Below the pieces are notes generated by a model. The model did not search any database. It was not told the DNA's origin and saw nothing but the letters and a program-made list of their open reading frames with translations. From positions 1 to 61,607 of the forward strand of contig JAQWGO010000113.1 of assembly GCA_029238175.1 (NCBI GenBank): 61,607 bases of DNA. Reading direction: 5' to 3'. This document shows, piece after piece, positions 32,183 to 41,696 of the stretch (positions are counted from its first letter, which is position 1; each line of letters opens with the position of its first letter). The position numbers and the translations under genes were made by a program. The DNA comes from Henriciella sp. (lineage in GTDB: Bacteria; Pseudomonadota; Alphaproteobacteria; Caulobacterales; Hyphomonadaceae).

Positions 32183-33285
32183 ACCTTCGTCGCGTACACG
32201 GCCAGATTCTTACCAATCAGTCCGCCCGTTAAGCGGTCGATCAAGTGAGATAGCGGGAAGATCAGCTTGTCATAGATCGCAACTGATTTCGGGCTAACGT
32301 CGCCCTTACCATCGTCGACCATTTTGAAGGCCAGCGTTGCTGGAACCCCAAGACTGTCAGCAAAGCGCGCTTTGTGAACTTTAAAACCCGCACGCTCCAG
32401 TTTCTCAACCAGTTCACGTTTGCCATAGCGGCGCCAGTGGCCAACTTTGCGATCCATGCCAGTGTACAGCCAAGATAGTGCAGGAACATAGACTGCCAGA
32501 CGCCCACCCGGTTTAATCATTCGGTGTAATTCAGACATCGCATCCTCATCATCCTCAATGTGCTCAAGCACGTTCAGGGTGAAGGCATAATCAACGCTAT
32601 TGTTTTCAACCGCCGCCGGGGCAGGGACTGTTTCAAACCCATCCGCACGCAGCTGATCCCGCAGGTGAGAATCCGGCTCTAGGCAAACAAGCCGACCAGC
32701 AAGATCACGCACAGGCTTAGAGAAAGACCCGATACCCGCGCCAAAGTCGAGCATCGTATCGCCTTCGGGCGCTTCAGCTTTCACAAAGTTCGCAAGCGCG
32801 CGATTGTAATTGTGTGCGTCGGCCAGAACGTGCAGCTCTTCAACACCTGTATAAGGCTCAAACACTGTGCCGCCCTGATGAACCGCTTCCGTCTTTTGGA
32901 AAGCGATCCGTGAATAGCCGATATAGCTGACCCACATCGAAATCGCTGTGGCAATCGCAACGGCAATGGCTGGGATCAAGTTCGGGAAGCCGAGCATCAA
33001 TCCAGCGTACAGGAGGTAATTTATCAACGACGACGCAAGTACAACAGCGCCGTAACGCGCCCCTTCGCTGGCTTGGCTAGTTTCGCTGGCGCCAAAGGTA
33101 AACGCGCGGTTCAAAAGCCACGTCACCACAGCCGCAACCGCCATAGAGATGACGCGTGCACTAAACGGGTCCAGCCCGGTATGCACCAGCGTCGATAGAA
33201 TTGCTGTATCTGTAACAAATCCGGCAACACCAACCGCGCCAAAGCGTTTCAGGCGACGAAGAATTCCGAGTGTGTCTACCGCCAT
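32179..33285 (-). CDS. GtrA-like membrane domain fused to class I SAM-dependent methyltransferase
   Basis: N-terminal FGAVGVAGFVTDTAILSTLVHTG (GtrA, four TM); C-terminal MLDFGAGIGSFSKPVRDL...LNVLEHIEDDEDAM. Confidence 0.88.
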   Translation of the reverse strand: MAVDTLGILRRLKRFGAVGVAGFVTDTAILSTLVHTGLDPFSARVISMAVAAVVTWLLNRAFTFGASETSQASEGARYGAVVLASSLINYLLYAGLMLGFPNLIPAIAVAIATAISMWVSYIGYSRIAFQKTEAVHQGGTVFEPYTGVEELHVLADAHNYNRALANFVKAEAPEGDTMLDFGAGIGSFSKPVRDLAGRLVCLEPDSHLRDQLRADGFETVPAPAAVENNSVDYAFTLNVLEHIEDDEDAMSELHRMIKPGGRLAVYVPALSWLYTGMDRKVGHWRRYGKRELVEKLERAGFKVHKARFADSLGVPATLAFKMVDDGKGDVSPKSVAIYDKLIFPLSHLIDRLTGGLIGKNLAVYATKV

Positions 33286-34250
33286 GGTTGAGCCTTATAG
33301 CTGAGGAATACAGAGCGCTTTGCTTCAATGCGTGCGCGTGCCAAACTGTCGAGGATCAGGCCACAAACTGCCGTGATCGAGCCTGTCATAACCAGGCCCA
33401 TAGATAGGATTGCTGTTGGTAAGCGCGGAACCAAACCTGTTTGCGCGTAAGTGATAGCCAATGGCGTAGCCAGCAATGCCGCCAATAGCGCGAGACCTAA
33501 ACCGATTAATCCAAAGAAGGCCGCAGGGCGTGTTTCTTTGGCCAACATGCCAAACATGCCGAGGATACGAAAACCAGCGCTGAATGTTTTTAGCTTTGAA
33601 TGACTGTCTTCCGGGCGCACACCGTATGGGGTTGGGCGCTCGAGTGTTGAGATACCTAACTGGCTGCAATGAACTGACATCTCTGTTTCAATCTCAAACC
33701 CGGCAGAAACAGCAGGGAACGATTTAACAAAGCGCCGCGTAAAGACGCGGTAACCTGAAAAGATGTCAGAGAATTGGTCGCCAAACATTGTATTATAAAG
33801 CTTGTTGAAAATCTTATTGCCGAAGGCATGGCCTTCGCGGCCAGCGTCTTTGGTCACATCGGCGCGTGTGCCGACGACCATATCGACATGGTTCTTTTGT
33901 AATAGCTCAACCAGCATTGGTGATAGGGACGCATCATACGTGTCGTCGCCGTCAGCCATAATATAGATATCGGCTTCAACATCGGAAAAGATGCGGCGCA
34001 CCACATGGCCTATACCTTGGCGGGTTTCAGTCCGCACAATTGCGCCAGCATCGCGGGCAATCTGCGCGATGTTGTCGGATTAGTTATTGTCATAGACATA
34101 GATATCAGCCGTCGGCAGGGCCGCGCGGAAATCATTGATAACTTTCTCGATTGTGATCGCTTCATTGTAACAGGGGATCGTTACGGCGATCCGAGGCTCG
34201 CGTGCGGTGGCCGTTTGTGGGGAATTGGACTCTACAATTGCGGGACGCAT
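33276..34250 (-). pseudogene. GtrB-like family 2 glycosyltransferase interrupted by in-frame TAA at 34080-34082
   Basis: Same-frame upstream coding from ATG at 34250: MRPAIVES...RIAVTIPCYNEAITIEKVINDFRAALPTADIYVYDNN*SDNIAQIARDAGAIVRTETRQGIGHVVRRIF...MADGDDTYDA; two C-terminal TM segments. Confidence 0.88.
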
Positions 34251-34331
34251 GCCGGAAGCCTTTCAGTAACCTGCATATGCGATAGCCCAGTCATGCTTAA
34301 GGGCAGGTAAGATTTAGGCGGGAAATTACTA

Positions 34332-36119
34332 ATGACGGATTCATACTTTTCGCGGCGCGGTATTTTTGCAAACGGCCAATGGAGCCTGTTTCTGGTCGCC
34401 GGATTGATCCTACTGATGCTTGCAATGGGCGCTGTGGACGTCTTCGAAGGCACAGTCCCAGACAATGATGATCTGCTTCGCCTACAGCAGGTTCGTGACC
34501 TAATAGCGGGCCAAGCTTGGTTCAATGTCGATCAGGCGCGGATGCTCACGCCCGAAGGCGGAGAAATGCATTGGTCGCGTTTGCCCGATATCTTTCTGGC
34601 ATCGATCATCTACGTGACCCAGCCTTTACTCGGCCAAACGCATGCTGAGATGCTTGCGATGTCCGTCTGGCCTCTGGTCTTGTTGACTTGGACGCTCGCC
34701 ATGCTGGTCACCGTGCTGCGCCGGCTTGGCGTTGGTTTGGCCGGGCAGGTTGTCGGCCTCATCTTCTTCGCTTTGTCAGGCGCGATTTACAATTTTTGGC
34801 CCGGCCGGATCGACCACCACAATCTGACCGTGGCGTTAACGCTTACGGGGTTTGCGGCTGCTATTTCTGCTAATCTTAGCTTACGGTCCGGTGCGATCGC
34901 CGCGGCTTGTATTGCGGCCATGCTATCGGTCGCGATTGAGACACTTCCCTACGCAGCAGCGCTTATTCTGACCTTCGGCCTGTTCTGGATTGTTAGGGGG
35001 CATAATGAGGCCCCTCGATTGGCGGCATTCGGTTTCGCATTGATTGTTTTTTCGAGTATTTTCTATCTTGCCGATGCGCCGGGTTGGGGCGCGCGGCGTA
35101 TGGTGTGCGATGCTTATGGCAATTCCCATTGGGCAGGTATGCTCGGAGGTGGCGCGCTGCTCGGTGCAATCGGTATGTTCGGCGGAAACCTTGACGGCTG
35201 GGGCAGGCGGCTAATCGCTGGCGGTGTAACGCTCGGCCTCGTCGCATGGGTCAATCCGGCATGCTTAGGCGATCCTTATACCGACGTGTCTGATCAAGTT
35301 CGCCTCGCATGGCTTAGTGTTGTAGGCGAAGCTCGTAACTTAGGCCGTCTTCTCGCTGACGAACCGTCACGCGCTGTCTGGCAGGTTGGCTTTGTGTTTT
35401 CCGGCCTCGTCGCAACCGCGATTATGGTTTTGAAGGCTCCATCGGGCAATCGCCTCCCTAGCCTAGCTTTGGCCCTGATGATGGTTCTGTCTGCGCTTGC
35501 AACCGTCTGGCAAATTCGCGGCGTGACCTTTTCCCACGTGTTTGCGGTCATTGCGGCGGCTTGGTTCGTAGGCGCTTACATTGAGTACTGGCTCAAGACG
35601 CGTGGCTCTTTAACAGTTTTTGGGCTGTTTGCCGGGATCATAGCTTTCTCTCCAATGATGTGGGCGCAGCTGGCTGAATCATTCAGAAAGCCATCACCCT
35701 ACGCTGTAAGCGACAAGCCCTATAAGTCCCTCTGCCTCGATCCGCAGTCTTATGCTGACATGGCGGACATGCCGCCGATGAAAGTCCTGACCCCAATCGA
35801 TCTTGGCATGTCGGTATTAGTCAGAACACCGCATAGCGTTTTCGCAGGTCCCTATCACCGCAACGTAAAAGGCATTGAGCAGGTTACAGGCATCTTCATG
35901 GGGCCACCTGAAGCGGCGCGCGCCGATATAGCCAAGCTTGGCGCGACCCATGTGCTGTATTGCGAAGGCCTGCACGAAACGACCCGTTACGGCATGCTAC
36001 GCCCAGACAGTTTCGCCACACAGCTAAACAATACCGATATTCCAGATTGGCTGGAACCGGTTGACGGCAAGACCGAAACGGACGGCATTATCCGCCTTTA
36101 CCGCGTACAAGCTGAGTGA
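34332..36119 (+). CDS. multi-TM GT-C-like glycosyltransferase/membrane protein
   Basis: Acidic N-terminal loop DNDDLLRLQQVRDLIAGQAWFN; MHWSRLPD; WPGRIDHHNLTVAL; many TM segments. Confidence 0.65.
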   Translation: MTDSYFSRRGIFANGQWSLFLVAGLILLMLAMGAVDVFEGTVPDNDDLLRLQQVRDLIAGQAWFNVDQARMLTPEGGEMHWSRLPDIFLASIIYVTQPLLGQTHAEMLAMSVWPLVLLTWTLAMLVTVLRRLGVGLAGQVVGLIFFALSGAIYNFWPGRIDHHNLTVALTLTGFAAAISANLSLRSGAIAAACIAAMLSVAIETLPYAAALILTFGLFWIVRGHNEAPRLAAFGFALIVFSSIFYLADAPGWGARRMVCDAYGNSHWAGMLGGGALLGAIGMFGGNLDGWGRRLIAGGVTLGLVAWVNPACLGDPYTDVSDQVRLAWLSVVGEARNLGRLLADEPSRAVWQVGFVFSGLVATAIMVLKAPSGNRLPSLALALMMVLSALATVWQIRGVTFSHVFAVIAAAWFVGAYIEYWLKTRGSLTVFGLFAGIIAFSPMMWAQLAESFRKPSPYAVSDKPYKSLCLDPQSYADMADMPPMKVLTPIDLGMSVLVRTPHSVFAGPYHRNVKGIEQVTGIFMGPPEAARADIAKLGATHVLYCEGLHETTRYGMLRPDSFATQLNNTDIPDWLEPVDGKTETDGIIRLYRVQAE

Positions 36120-36139
36120 CAGCCGCCCTGCATGATTGA

Positions 36140-36165
36140 CCCTTTGCCGGACTTGCGGCAAAGGG
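36140..36165 (+). promoter_or_regulatory. hairpin overlapping the amn Shine-Dalgarno region
   Basis: CCCTTTGCCG-GACTTG-CGGCAAAGGG, 10-bp perfect arms, 5 nt before the ATG at 36170. Confidence 0.6.
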
Positions 36166-36169
36166 GGAC

Positions 36170-37618
36170 ATGAAAAAACTAGACACTCCAAAAAAGATTA
36201 TTGATGAACTACAGGCGCTCTATTCAGAGGCCGTAGAAGCCCTATGTGATGCGCTGCAGGATTACCTCCATGATGGTAAGACCCCGGACGCTGACGCCCG
36301 CGCAGCTGGCGCCTTCTGTTATCCAGAACTGATTATCCACTACAATCCGGACGGCCCGCCGCCGCCAATCTCCCGCGCATTTGGTAAAATGTCGGAAGCT
36401 GGGACCTATTCAACCACGATCACACAGCCTGAATTCTTCACGCGCTATCTGACCGAACAACTGGTGCCGCTACTTCGCGATTACGATATCGAAGTCGAAG
36501 TTGTGCGCTCAACATCAGAAATCCCTTACGCCTATGTTTGGGAACAAGGGCAGGCGAGCGGCCTGGACGAAATCAATCCTGCTGAGCTGGCAAAATGGTT
36601 CCCGTCTCCATCCCTCGCAGATATCGGTGACGAAATCGCTGACGGCGAAATGTTTGAGCCATTCGATCATCGCCCGCTCGCATTGTTCGACGCACCGCGC
36701 ACAGACTTTTCGCTCAAGCGTCTCCAGCACTATACAGGAACGCCGGTTAAGCACTTCCAGCGCTACCTCCTCTTCACAAACTATCACCGCTACGTGGATG
36801 CGTTCTGTGACTGGGGGCTAGAGCAATTGAAGGAAGGTGGCCGTTACAAACAGCTATCTGTTGCTGGCGGCCTCGTTGTTGACGCCGATACGCCCGATGC
36901 CCGCGCGCAGATCGATAATGCTCCATGGCGACGCTATCAGATGCCAGCCTACCACCTCACTGCCGAAGACGGGTCAGGGATAACGCTGGTCAATATTGGC
37001 GTCGGCCCTTCAAACGCGAAGACAGTGACCGACCACCTCGCTGTGCTGCGTCCTGAATGCTGGATCATGGTCGGCCATTGCGGCGGTCTTCGTCACAGTC
37101 AATCGATTGGCGACTATGTCCTCGCCCACGCCTATCTGCGCGACGACCATGTCCTCGATAGCGTGATGCCAAAAGACATTCCGATCCCACCGATCGCAGA
37201 AGTACAAGTCGCCCTGCAAGAGGTCGCCGAGAGTGTTACGGGGGAGTCGCGAGACGATCTCAAAAAGCGCCTGCGGACTGGTACGGTTGTCACCACAGAT
37301 GACCGAAACTGGGAACTGCGCTTCAGCGACAGTGCTCGCCGTTTCAACCAGTCACGTGCCATCGCGATTGATATGGAAAGCGCCACGATTGCCGCTAATG
37401 GCTTCCGCCTACGTGTGCCTTATGGCGTTTTGCTATGTGTTTCTGACAAGCCTCTGCACGGAGAGATTAAACTCCCCGGCGCCGCCAACAAGTTCTACGA
37501 AAAATCGATCAGCCAACACTTACAGATCGGTGTCGCAACGCTTGAAAAATTGGCCAGCGAAGGTGCAGCTTTGCACAGCCGTAAACTCCGCGCCTTCGAC
37601 GAGCCACCGTTCAGATAG
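36170..37618 (+). CDS. amn: AMP nucleosidase
   Basis: AFGKMSEAGTYSTTITQPEFF; nucleoside phosphorylase domain IGVGPSNAKTVTDHLAVLRPECWIMVGHCGGL. Confidence 0.95.
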   Translation: MKKLDTPKKIIDELQALYSEAVEALCDALQDYLHDGKTPDADARAAGAFCYPELIIHYNPDGPPPPISRAFGKMSEAGTYSTTITQPEFFTRYLTEQLVPLLRDYDIEVEVVRSTSEIPYAYVWEQGQASGLDEINPAELAKWFPSPSLADIGDEIADGEMFEPFDHRPLALFDAPRTDFSLKRLQHYTGTPVKHFQRYLLFTNYHRYVDAFCDWGLEQLKEGGRYKQLSVAGGLVVDADTPDARAQIDNAPWRRYQMPAYHLTAEDGSGITLVNIGVGPSNAKTVTDHLAVLRPECWIMVGHCGGLRHSQSIGDYVLAHAYLRDDHVLDSVMPKDIPIPPIAEVQVALQEVAESVTGESRDDLKKRLRTGTVVTTDDRNWELRFSDSARRFNQSRAIAIDMESATIAANGFRLRVPYGVLLCVSDKPLHGEIKLPGAANKFYEKSISQHLQIGVATLEKLASEGAALHSRKLRAFDEPPFR

Positions 37619-37628
37619 GAAGCCTCAG

Positions 37629-38411
37629 ATGCAAGATCGCGTCAAACCATTCGAAAACATCCGTAACTTTCGCGACTTCGGCGGCTATACCGGTGCCGAA
37701 GGCCGGATGATCAAAACGGGCATCCTGTTCCGCTCGGCTCAGTTCGGTGAAGCCACCGAAGCGGATCTGGCGGCGCTTGAGACCTACAATATCACCGTCC
37801 AAGCTGACCTGCGCCGCCCTGACGAGCGTGAGCGCCATGGCCATCGCTGGCCAACCCACGGCGTGAATATCCTAAAGAGTGACAAAGGCCGCGCCACGGA
37901 AGCGCCGCATGTGCGCTTCTTGTCCGAAGTTGCTGTCGACGCCGACAAGGCAAACGGCTGGATGATCGACTATTACCGCGCCGCGCCCTTTAAAGAGCAA
38001 CACACGGACACGTTCAAAACCTGGTTTCAGGAACTTGCAAGCCTGCAACCTGGCCAAGCCGCCGTGGTAAATTGCGCGGCCGGGAAAGACCGTACGGGCA
38101 TCCTGTGCGCTCTGACACATCATGTTCTGGGCGTTGATCGGGGAACGATTTTTGCCGATTATGACCTGACGAATGAAGCCGCCGATGTCGCCACGCGCCT
38201 GCCGGAAATGGCCCGGATGTTCAACCAACATATCGGCAAAGACCATCCTGAAGAGGTCTACCAACCTTTCGTTGGTGTGCAGGATATCTTCTTACAATCG
38301 GCGATCGAAAGCATCGAAGCTGAGGCCGGAACACTCGATGCTTACCTAACCGAAGCTTTGAACGTTGGTACACGCGAACGCGACGCGCTCCGCGGCCAAC
38401 TCCTCAGCTAG
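37629..38411 (+). CDS. tyrosine-protein phosphatase (Y_phosphatase3 type)
   Basis: NCAAGKDRTGILCAL CX5R motif; NIRNFRDFGGY; start trimmed to 37629. Confidence 0.9.
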   Translation: MQDRVKPFENIRNFRDFGGYTGAEGRMIKTGILFRSAQFGEATEADLAALETYNITVQADLRRPDERERHGHRWPTHGVNILKSDKGRATEAPHVRFLSEVAVDADKANGWMIDYYRAAPFKEQHTDTFKTWFQELASLQPGQAAVVNCAAGKDRTGILCALTHHVLGVDRGTIFADYDLTNEAADVATRLPEMARMFNQHIGKDHPEEVYQPFVGVQDIFLQSAIESIEAEAGTLDAYLTEALNVGTRERDALRGQLLS

Positions 38412-38465
38412 GCCGACCAAAAGCGATTGCTCCAGAGTGCCAATTAGCGACTGTCCATGATTTAG

Positions 38466-38501
38466 AAAACGGCTGACTTTACTTTGAGATCAGCCGTTTT
38501 T
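38466..38501. terminator. bidirectional Rho-independent terminator
   Basis: AAAACGGCTGA...TCAGCCGTTTTT between convergent genes. Confidence 0.8.
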
Positions 38502-38520
38502 GATTCAGTGTTTTGGAATC

Positions 38521-40617
38521 CTAGAAACGACCACTGATTGATACGCGTGCGTTTAGCGGTGCACCAACAGATGCTTGGTGATCGCTGTGTGAATTGGGGA
38601 AATAGGTCTCATCCGTCAAATTCTCGACGTTCAACTGCACCCGCAGCGTGTCAGACACGTCATAATATGCCGATGCATCAAAGCGCGTATAAGCTGGTAG
38701 CATAAGCGAGGACCCGTCCTTGATGAGCGTTTCGTCTTGATAAGTCGCGCCTAGACCAAAGCCGATCTTGTCTGTCGCTTTGAAATTGTTCCAGATTGAG
38801 AACGTGTTTTCTGGAAGCTCACGCGGGTCAACGCCTGATGAGGTTTCACCGCTTAGATTGCTGTAACCAGCAGAGACGAACCAATAGTCAGTCACGTCAC
38901 CTTGAAGCTGAATTTCAAATCCATCGACTTTCAGGCCGCGCGTTTCGAAGGTTTCATCATTCTGGTCGCGTTCGGTGCGGGTTTGCTCATTCTGGAAGTA
39001 TGCCGCCGTCAGGCTAAGCCCCTCCAAAAAGTCCCACTTCACACCAATTTCAGATTGCTCGAACACGTCTGGATCGAGGTTTTCAGTGTTATCGCTAAGC
39101 GATGCATACTGACCACCAGAACGCGGTAAGAAGCTTTCACTATAGCTTGCATAGAGCGAGACATTCTCTTGCGGCTTGATAATCAATCCAGCGCGCGGCG
39201 AGATTTCCTCATCCTTGCGGCTGCGCGTGATAAGGTTGGCGGGGTCTTTAGTGTCTGTAACACTCAGGTCGAAGCTGTCGAAACGTGCGCCAAGCAAGAC
39301 ATCGACATACTGATTGACCTCGATTTGGTCCTGGACATAGAAAGACGTCACTTGGACTTCGGCTTCAGTGCGGTCATTGATGCTTGAAAATGTCATCGAA
39401 ACCGGAACGCCTGCGGCGTTGACACCAGAACCGCCGCTGAAGTTTAGCGGGCGTGTCGCGTCGAAGGTTTCACGGTCATTGCCTGTCGACGAGAACACTG
39501 GATTGAAGCGGTCATTGTCGTTGCTTGTGTCAATAAATTCAGCACCGGCGATGATCGTGTGACCAATGCTGCCGGTTTCAAATTCACCAACAAGATTACC
39601 GGCGAGGGTTAGGCGCTCGCGCTGTGTTGTATCGACGTAACCATCTAGCTGAACAACATTTGTCACTTGATCATAGTTCGACGCATAGAAGTTCTGGTAC
39701 AGCTTGTCATAGTCACCATAAGCCAGCGTCACATTGCCTTTGAGGGTATCTGTAAATTGGTGCTGAAGGTTGGCGCGCAGAATGTGAGCTTCAAAATCTG
39801 TCGTGTTCAGCTCTGCATCACCAAACGTGATATCTTTAAGCGCCTCAACAGGCTCACCATTATCGCCGGTCGGGATACCGCGATCGATGAAACGCTCATG
39901 GTTGGCATACTCATAAGACAGATCCAGCGTCGTTGCTGGCGTCAAAGCGAACCGTGCTGTCGGGTTGATGCCGTAATTGTCGCCATCATAAAAGTCGCGA
40001 TGGTTCTCAAGGCTTTCAAAGTACGCGTTGAGGCGCAATGCGGCTTTGTCATTGATCTCGAAATTGCTGTCGATCTGCGCATTGAATCCACCAAATGTGT
40101 CGATCCCGGCGGCATAGCCTGTGAACGTCTCGCCGATCGCGCCCTTCTTGGTGACGCGGTTAAGTGCGCCGCCAGTGCCCCCACGTCCAAACAATAGCGC
40201 ATTCGGGCCGCGCAAGATTTCAACCTGCTCAAGATTGTACAGCGGGCGGTAATACTCGATGTCATCACGGATACCATCGACAAAGAAGTCCGCTGTCGAC
40301 CGGATGCCGCGGAAAACAACAGCATCACGGTGCCCCTCACCTTGGGACGTGTTCACGCCGGGCGTATAGTTGATGACATCCCCAATGTTATCGAAACCGC
40401 GCGCTAGAATTTGATCCGCGGTCATAATCGAAAGGCTTTGCGGAAAATCAATGATGGGCGTTGGCGCTTTCAATGAGTTAACGCGGTCTGCGTAAAGCAC
40501 AGTCCCGACCACAATAACCGTTTCCTGACGTGCCTCTTCTTCGAACGTATCTTGCGCCATTGCGGGTAGCGAGGCCGCAAAGCTAAGGGCGAGGAGGGAG
40601 GGAACGCATTTACGCAT
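38521..40617 (-). CDS. TonB-dependent siderophore receptor
   Basis: Plug domain FPQSLSIMTADQILARGFDNIGDVINYTPGVN; VEILRGPNALLFGRGGTGGALN; C-terminal SISGRF. Confidence 0.93.
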   Translation of the reverse strand: MRKCVPSLLALSFAASLPAMAQDTFEEEARQETVIVVGTVLYADRVNSLKAPTPIIDFPQSLSIMTADQILARGFDNIGDVINYTPGVNTSQGEGHRDAVVFRGIRSTADFFVDGIRDDIEYYRPLYNLEQVEILRGPNALLFGRGGTGGALNRVTKKGAIGETFTGYAAGIDTFGGFNAQIDSNFEINDKAALRLNAYFESLENHRDFYDGDNYGINPTARFALTPATTLDLSYEYANHERFIDRGIPTGDNGEPVEALKDITFGDAELNTTDFEAHILRANLQHQFTDTLKGNVTLAYGDYDKLYQNFYASNYDQVTNVVQLDGYVDTTQRERLTLAGNLVGEFETGSIGHTIIAGAEFIDTSNDNDRFNPVFSSTGNDRETFDATRPLNFSGGSGVNAAGVPVSMTFSSINDRTEAEVQVTSFYVQDQIEVNQYVDVLLGARFDSFDLSVTDTKDPANLITRSRKDEEISPRAGLIIKPQENVSLYASYSESFLPRSGGQYASLSDNTENLDPDVFEQSEIGVKWDFLEGLSLTAAYFQNEQTRTERDQNDETFETRGLKVDGFEIQLQGDVTDYWFVSAGYSNLSGETSSGVDPRELPENTFSIWNNFKATDKIGFGLGATYQDETLIKDGSSLMLPAYTRFDASAYYDVSDTLRVQLNVENLTDETYFPNSHSDHQASVGAPLNARVSISGRF

Positions 40618-40666
40618 TATGGATGTCCTAGTATTGAGAATGACTTGCAAATGCGTCTCACACAAA

Positions 40667-40681
40667 TGCGAATGGTTCGCA
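40667..40681. promoter_or_regulatory. candidate Fur-type box TGCGAATGGTTCGCA
   Basis: Perfect 6-3-6 palindrome about 50 bp upstream of the TonB receptor start. Confidence 0.5.
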
Positions 40682-40757
40682 AGAGCAAAATGCCGCTTCT
40701 CAAAACTTTTCGTAGTTTCACTTGTGCAATGGGCGGATCAGGACGTATCGCAATGGC

Positions 40758-41696
40758 ATGACAGACATCGTTCGCCTCCGCGCCGTTCAGGCCGCGCCCG
40801 CCCTTTTCGACAAAACCGCAAGCCTCAATATTGCGCTCGATTGGATCGACAAGGCAGCAAAAGAGAAACCAGACGTCATCGCGTTTGGCGAGGCTTGGCT
40901 TCCCGGCTATCCCTTCTTCATCGATAGCCCCCTGTCTGACCTTTGGTGGACGGCTGCTGGAGAGCTTCTCAAAAATGGAATTCTTCTCGATGGGCCTGAA
41001 GTCGCGGCGCTGTGCAAAGCGGCGAAGCGCGCCAAAGCCGATATCGTTATTGGGATAAACGAACTCGACCCGCAAACCCGCTCTACGCTGTATTGTACGA
41101 TGCTGACCATTGGCAAAGACGGCACCGTGCTAAACCGTCACCGCAAAATTAAGCCCACCCATCATGAACGCTCGGTTTGGGGTGATGGTGATGCCAAAGG
41201 GCTAAAGCCTGTGCAGCGCGACTGGGGACGATTGTCTTCACTCAATTGCTGGGAGCATAATGCCGTTCTGCCCGCCTATGCGCTGATGGCTCAAGGCGTG
41301 GACGTACACGTTGCGGCGTGGCCGGGGCGAGAACCTGAAGAGGCTCCGAAACAGCCCGTATGGGCGCGCCAGCTTCTTCTTAGCCGTGCTTTCGCAAGTC
41401 AGGCGGCGGCGTGGGTGATCTGCTCCGCAGGCATCCGGATGCAACAGCACGTGCCTGCTAAATATCAGCCGCTCTATGAATTCGATCACAATGGCGGCGC
41501 ATGCATCATTGATCCGCGCGGCGAGGTCGTTGCGGGACTGCTCCGCGATGAAGAAGGTCTTCTGGTAGCGGATGCCGACCTTGCTCTAGCGCGCGCGTGC
41601 AAAGTCGCCAGTGATCCTGCCGGGCATTATTCGCGGCCTGACCTCTTCAGATTAGAAGTCGATTGGAAAGAAATCTATCCCGGCGACCGGGGCTAG
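40758..41696 (+). CDS. nitrilase / carbon-nitrogen hydrolase family protein
   Basis: FGEAWLPGYP, HRKIKPTHHER, SLNCWEHNAVLPAYAL catalytic Glu-Lys-Cys. Confidence 0.93.
   Translation: MTDIVRLRAVQAAPALFDKTASLNIALDWIDKAAKEKPDVIAFGEAWLPGYPFFIDSPLSDLWWTAAGELLKNGILLDGPEVAALCKAAKRAKADIVIGINELDPQTRSTLYCTMLTIGKDGTVLNRHRKIKPTHHERSVWGDGDAKGLKPVQRDWGRLSSLNCWEHNAVLPAYALMAQGVDVHVAAWPGREPEEAPKQPVWARQLLLSRAFASQAAAWVICSAGIRMQQHVPAKYQPLYEFDHNGGACIIDPRGEVVAGLLRDEEGLLVADADLALARACKVASDPAGHYSRPDLFRLEVDWKEIYPGDRG

Noticed and set aside
37233-37628. N-terminal extension of the tyrosine phosphatase ORF (starts at 37233)
   Set aside because: Overlaps the 3' end of amn in another frame; a good start (MQDRVKPFENIRNFRDFGGY) lies at 37629.
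39667-40197. 176-aa plus-strand ORF inside the TonB receptor
   Set aside because: Antisense to strong TonB receptor coding sequence, no RBS or domain support.
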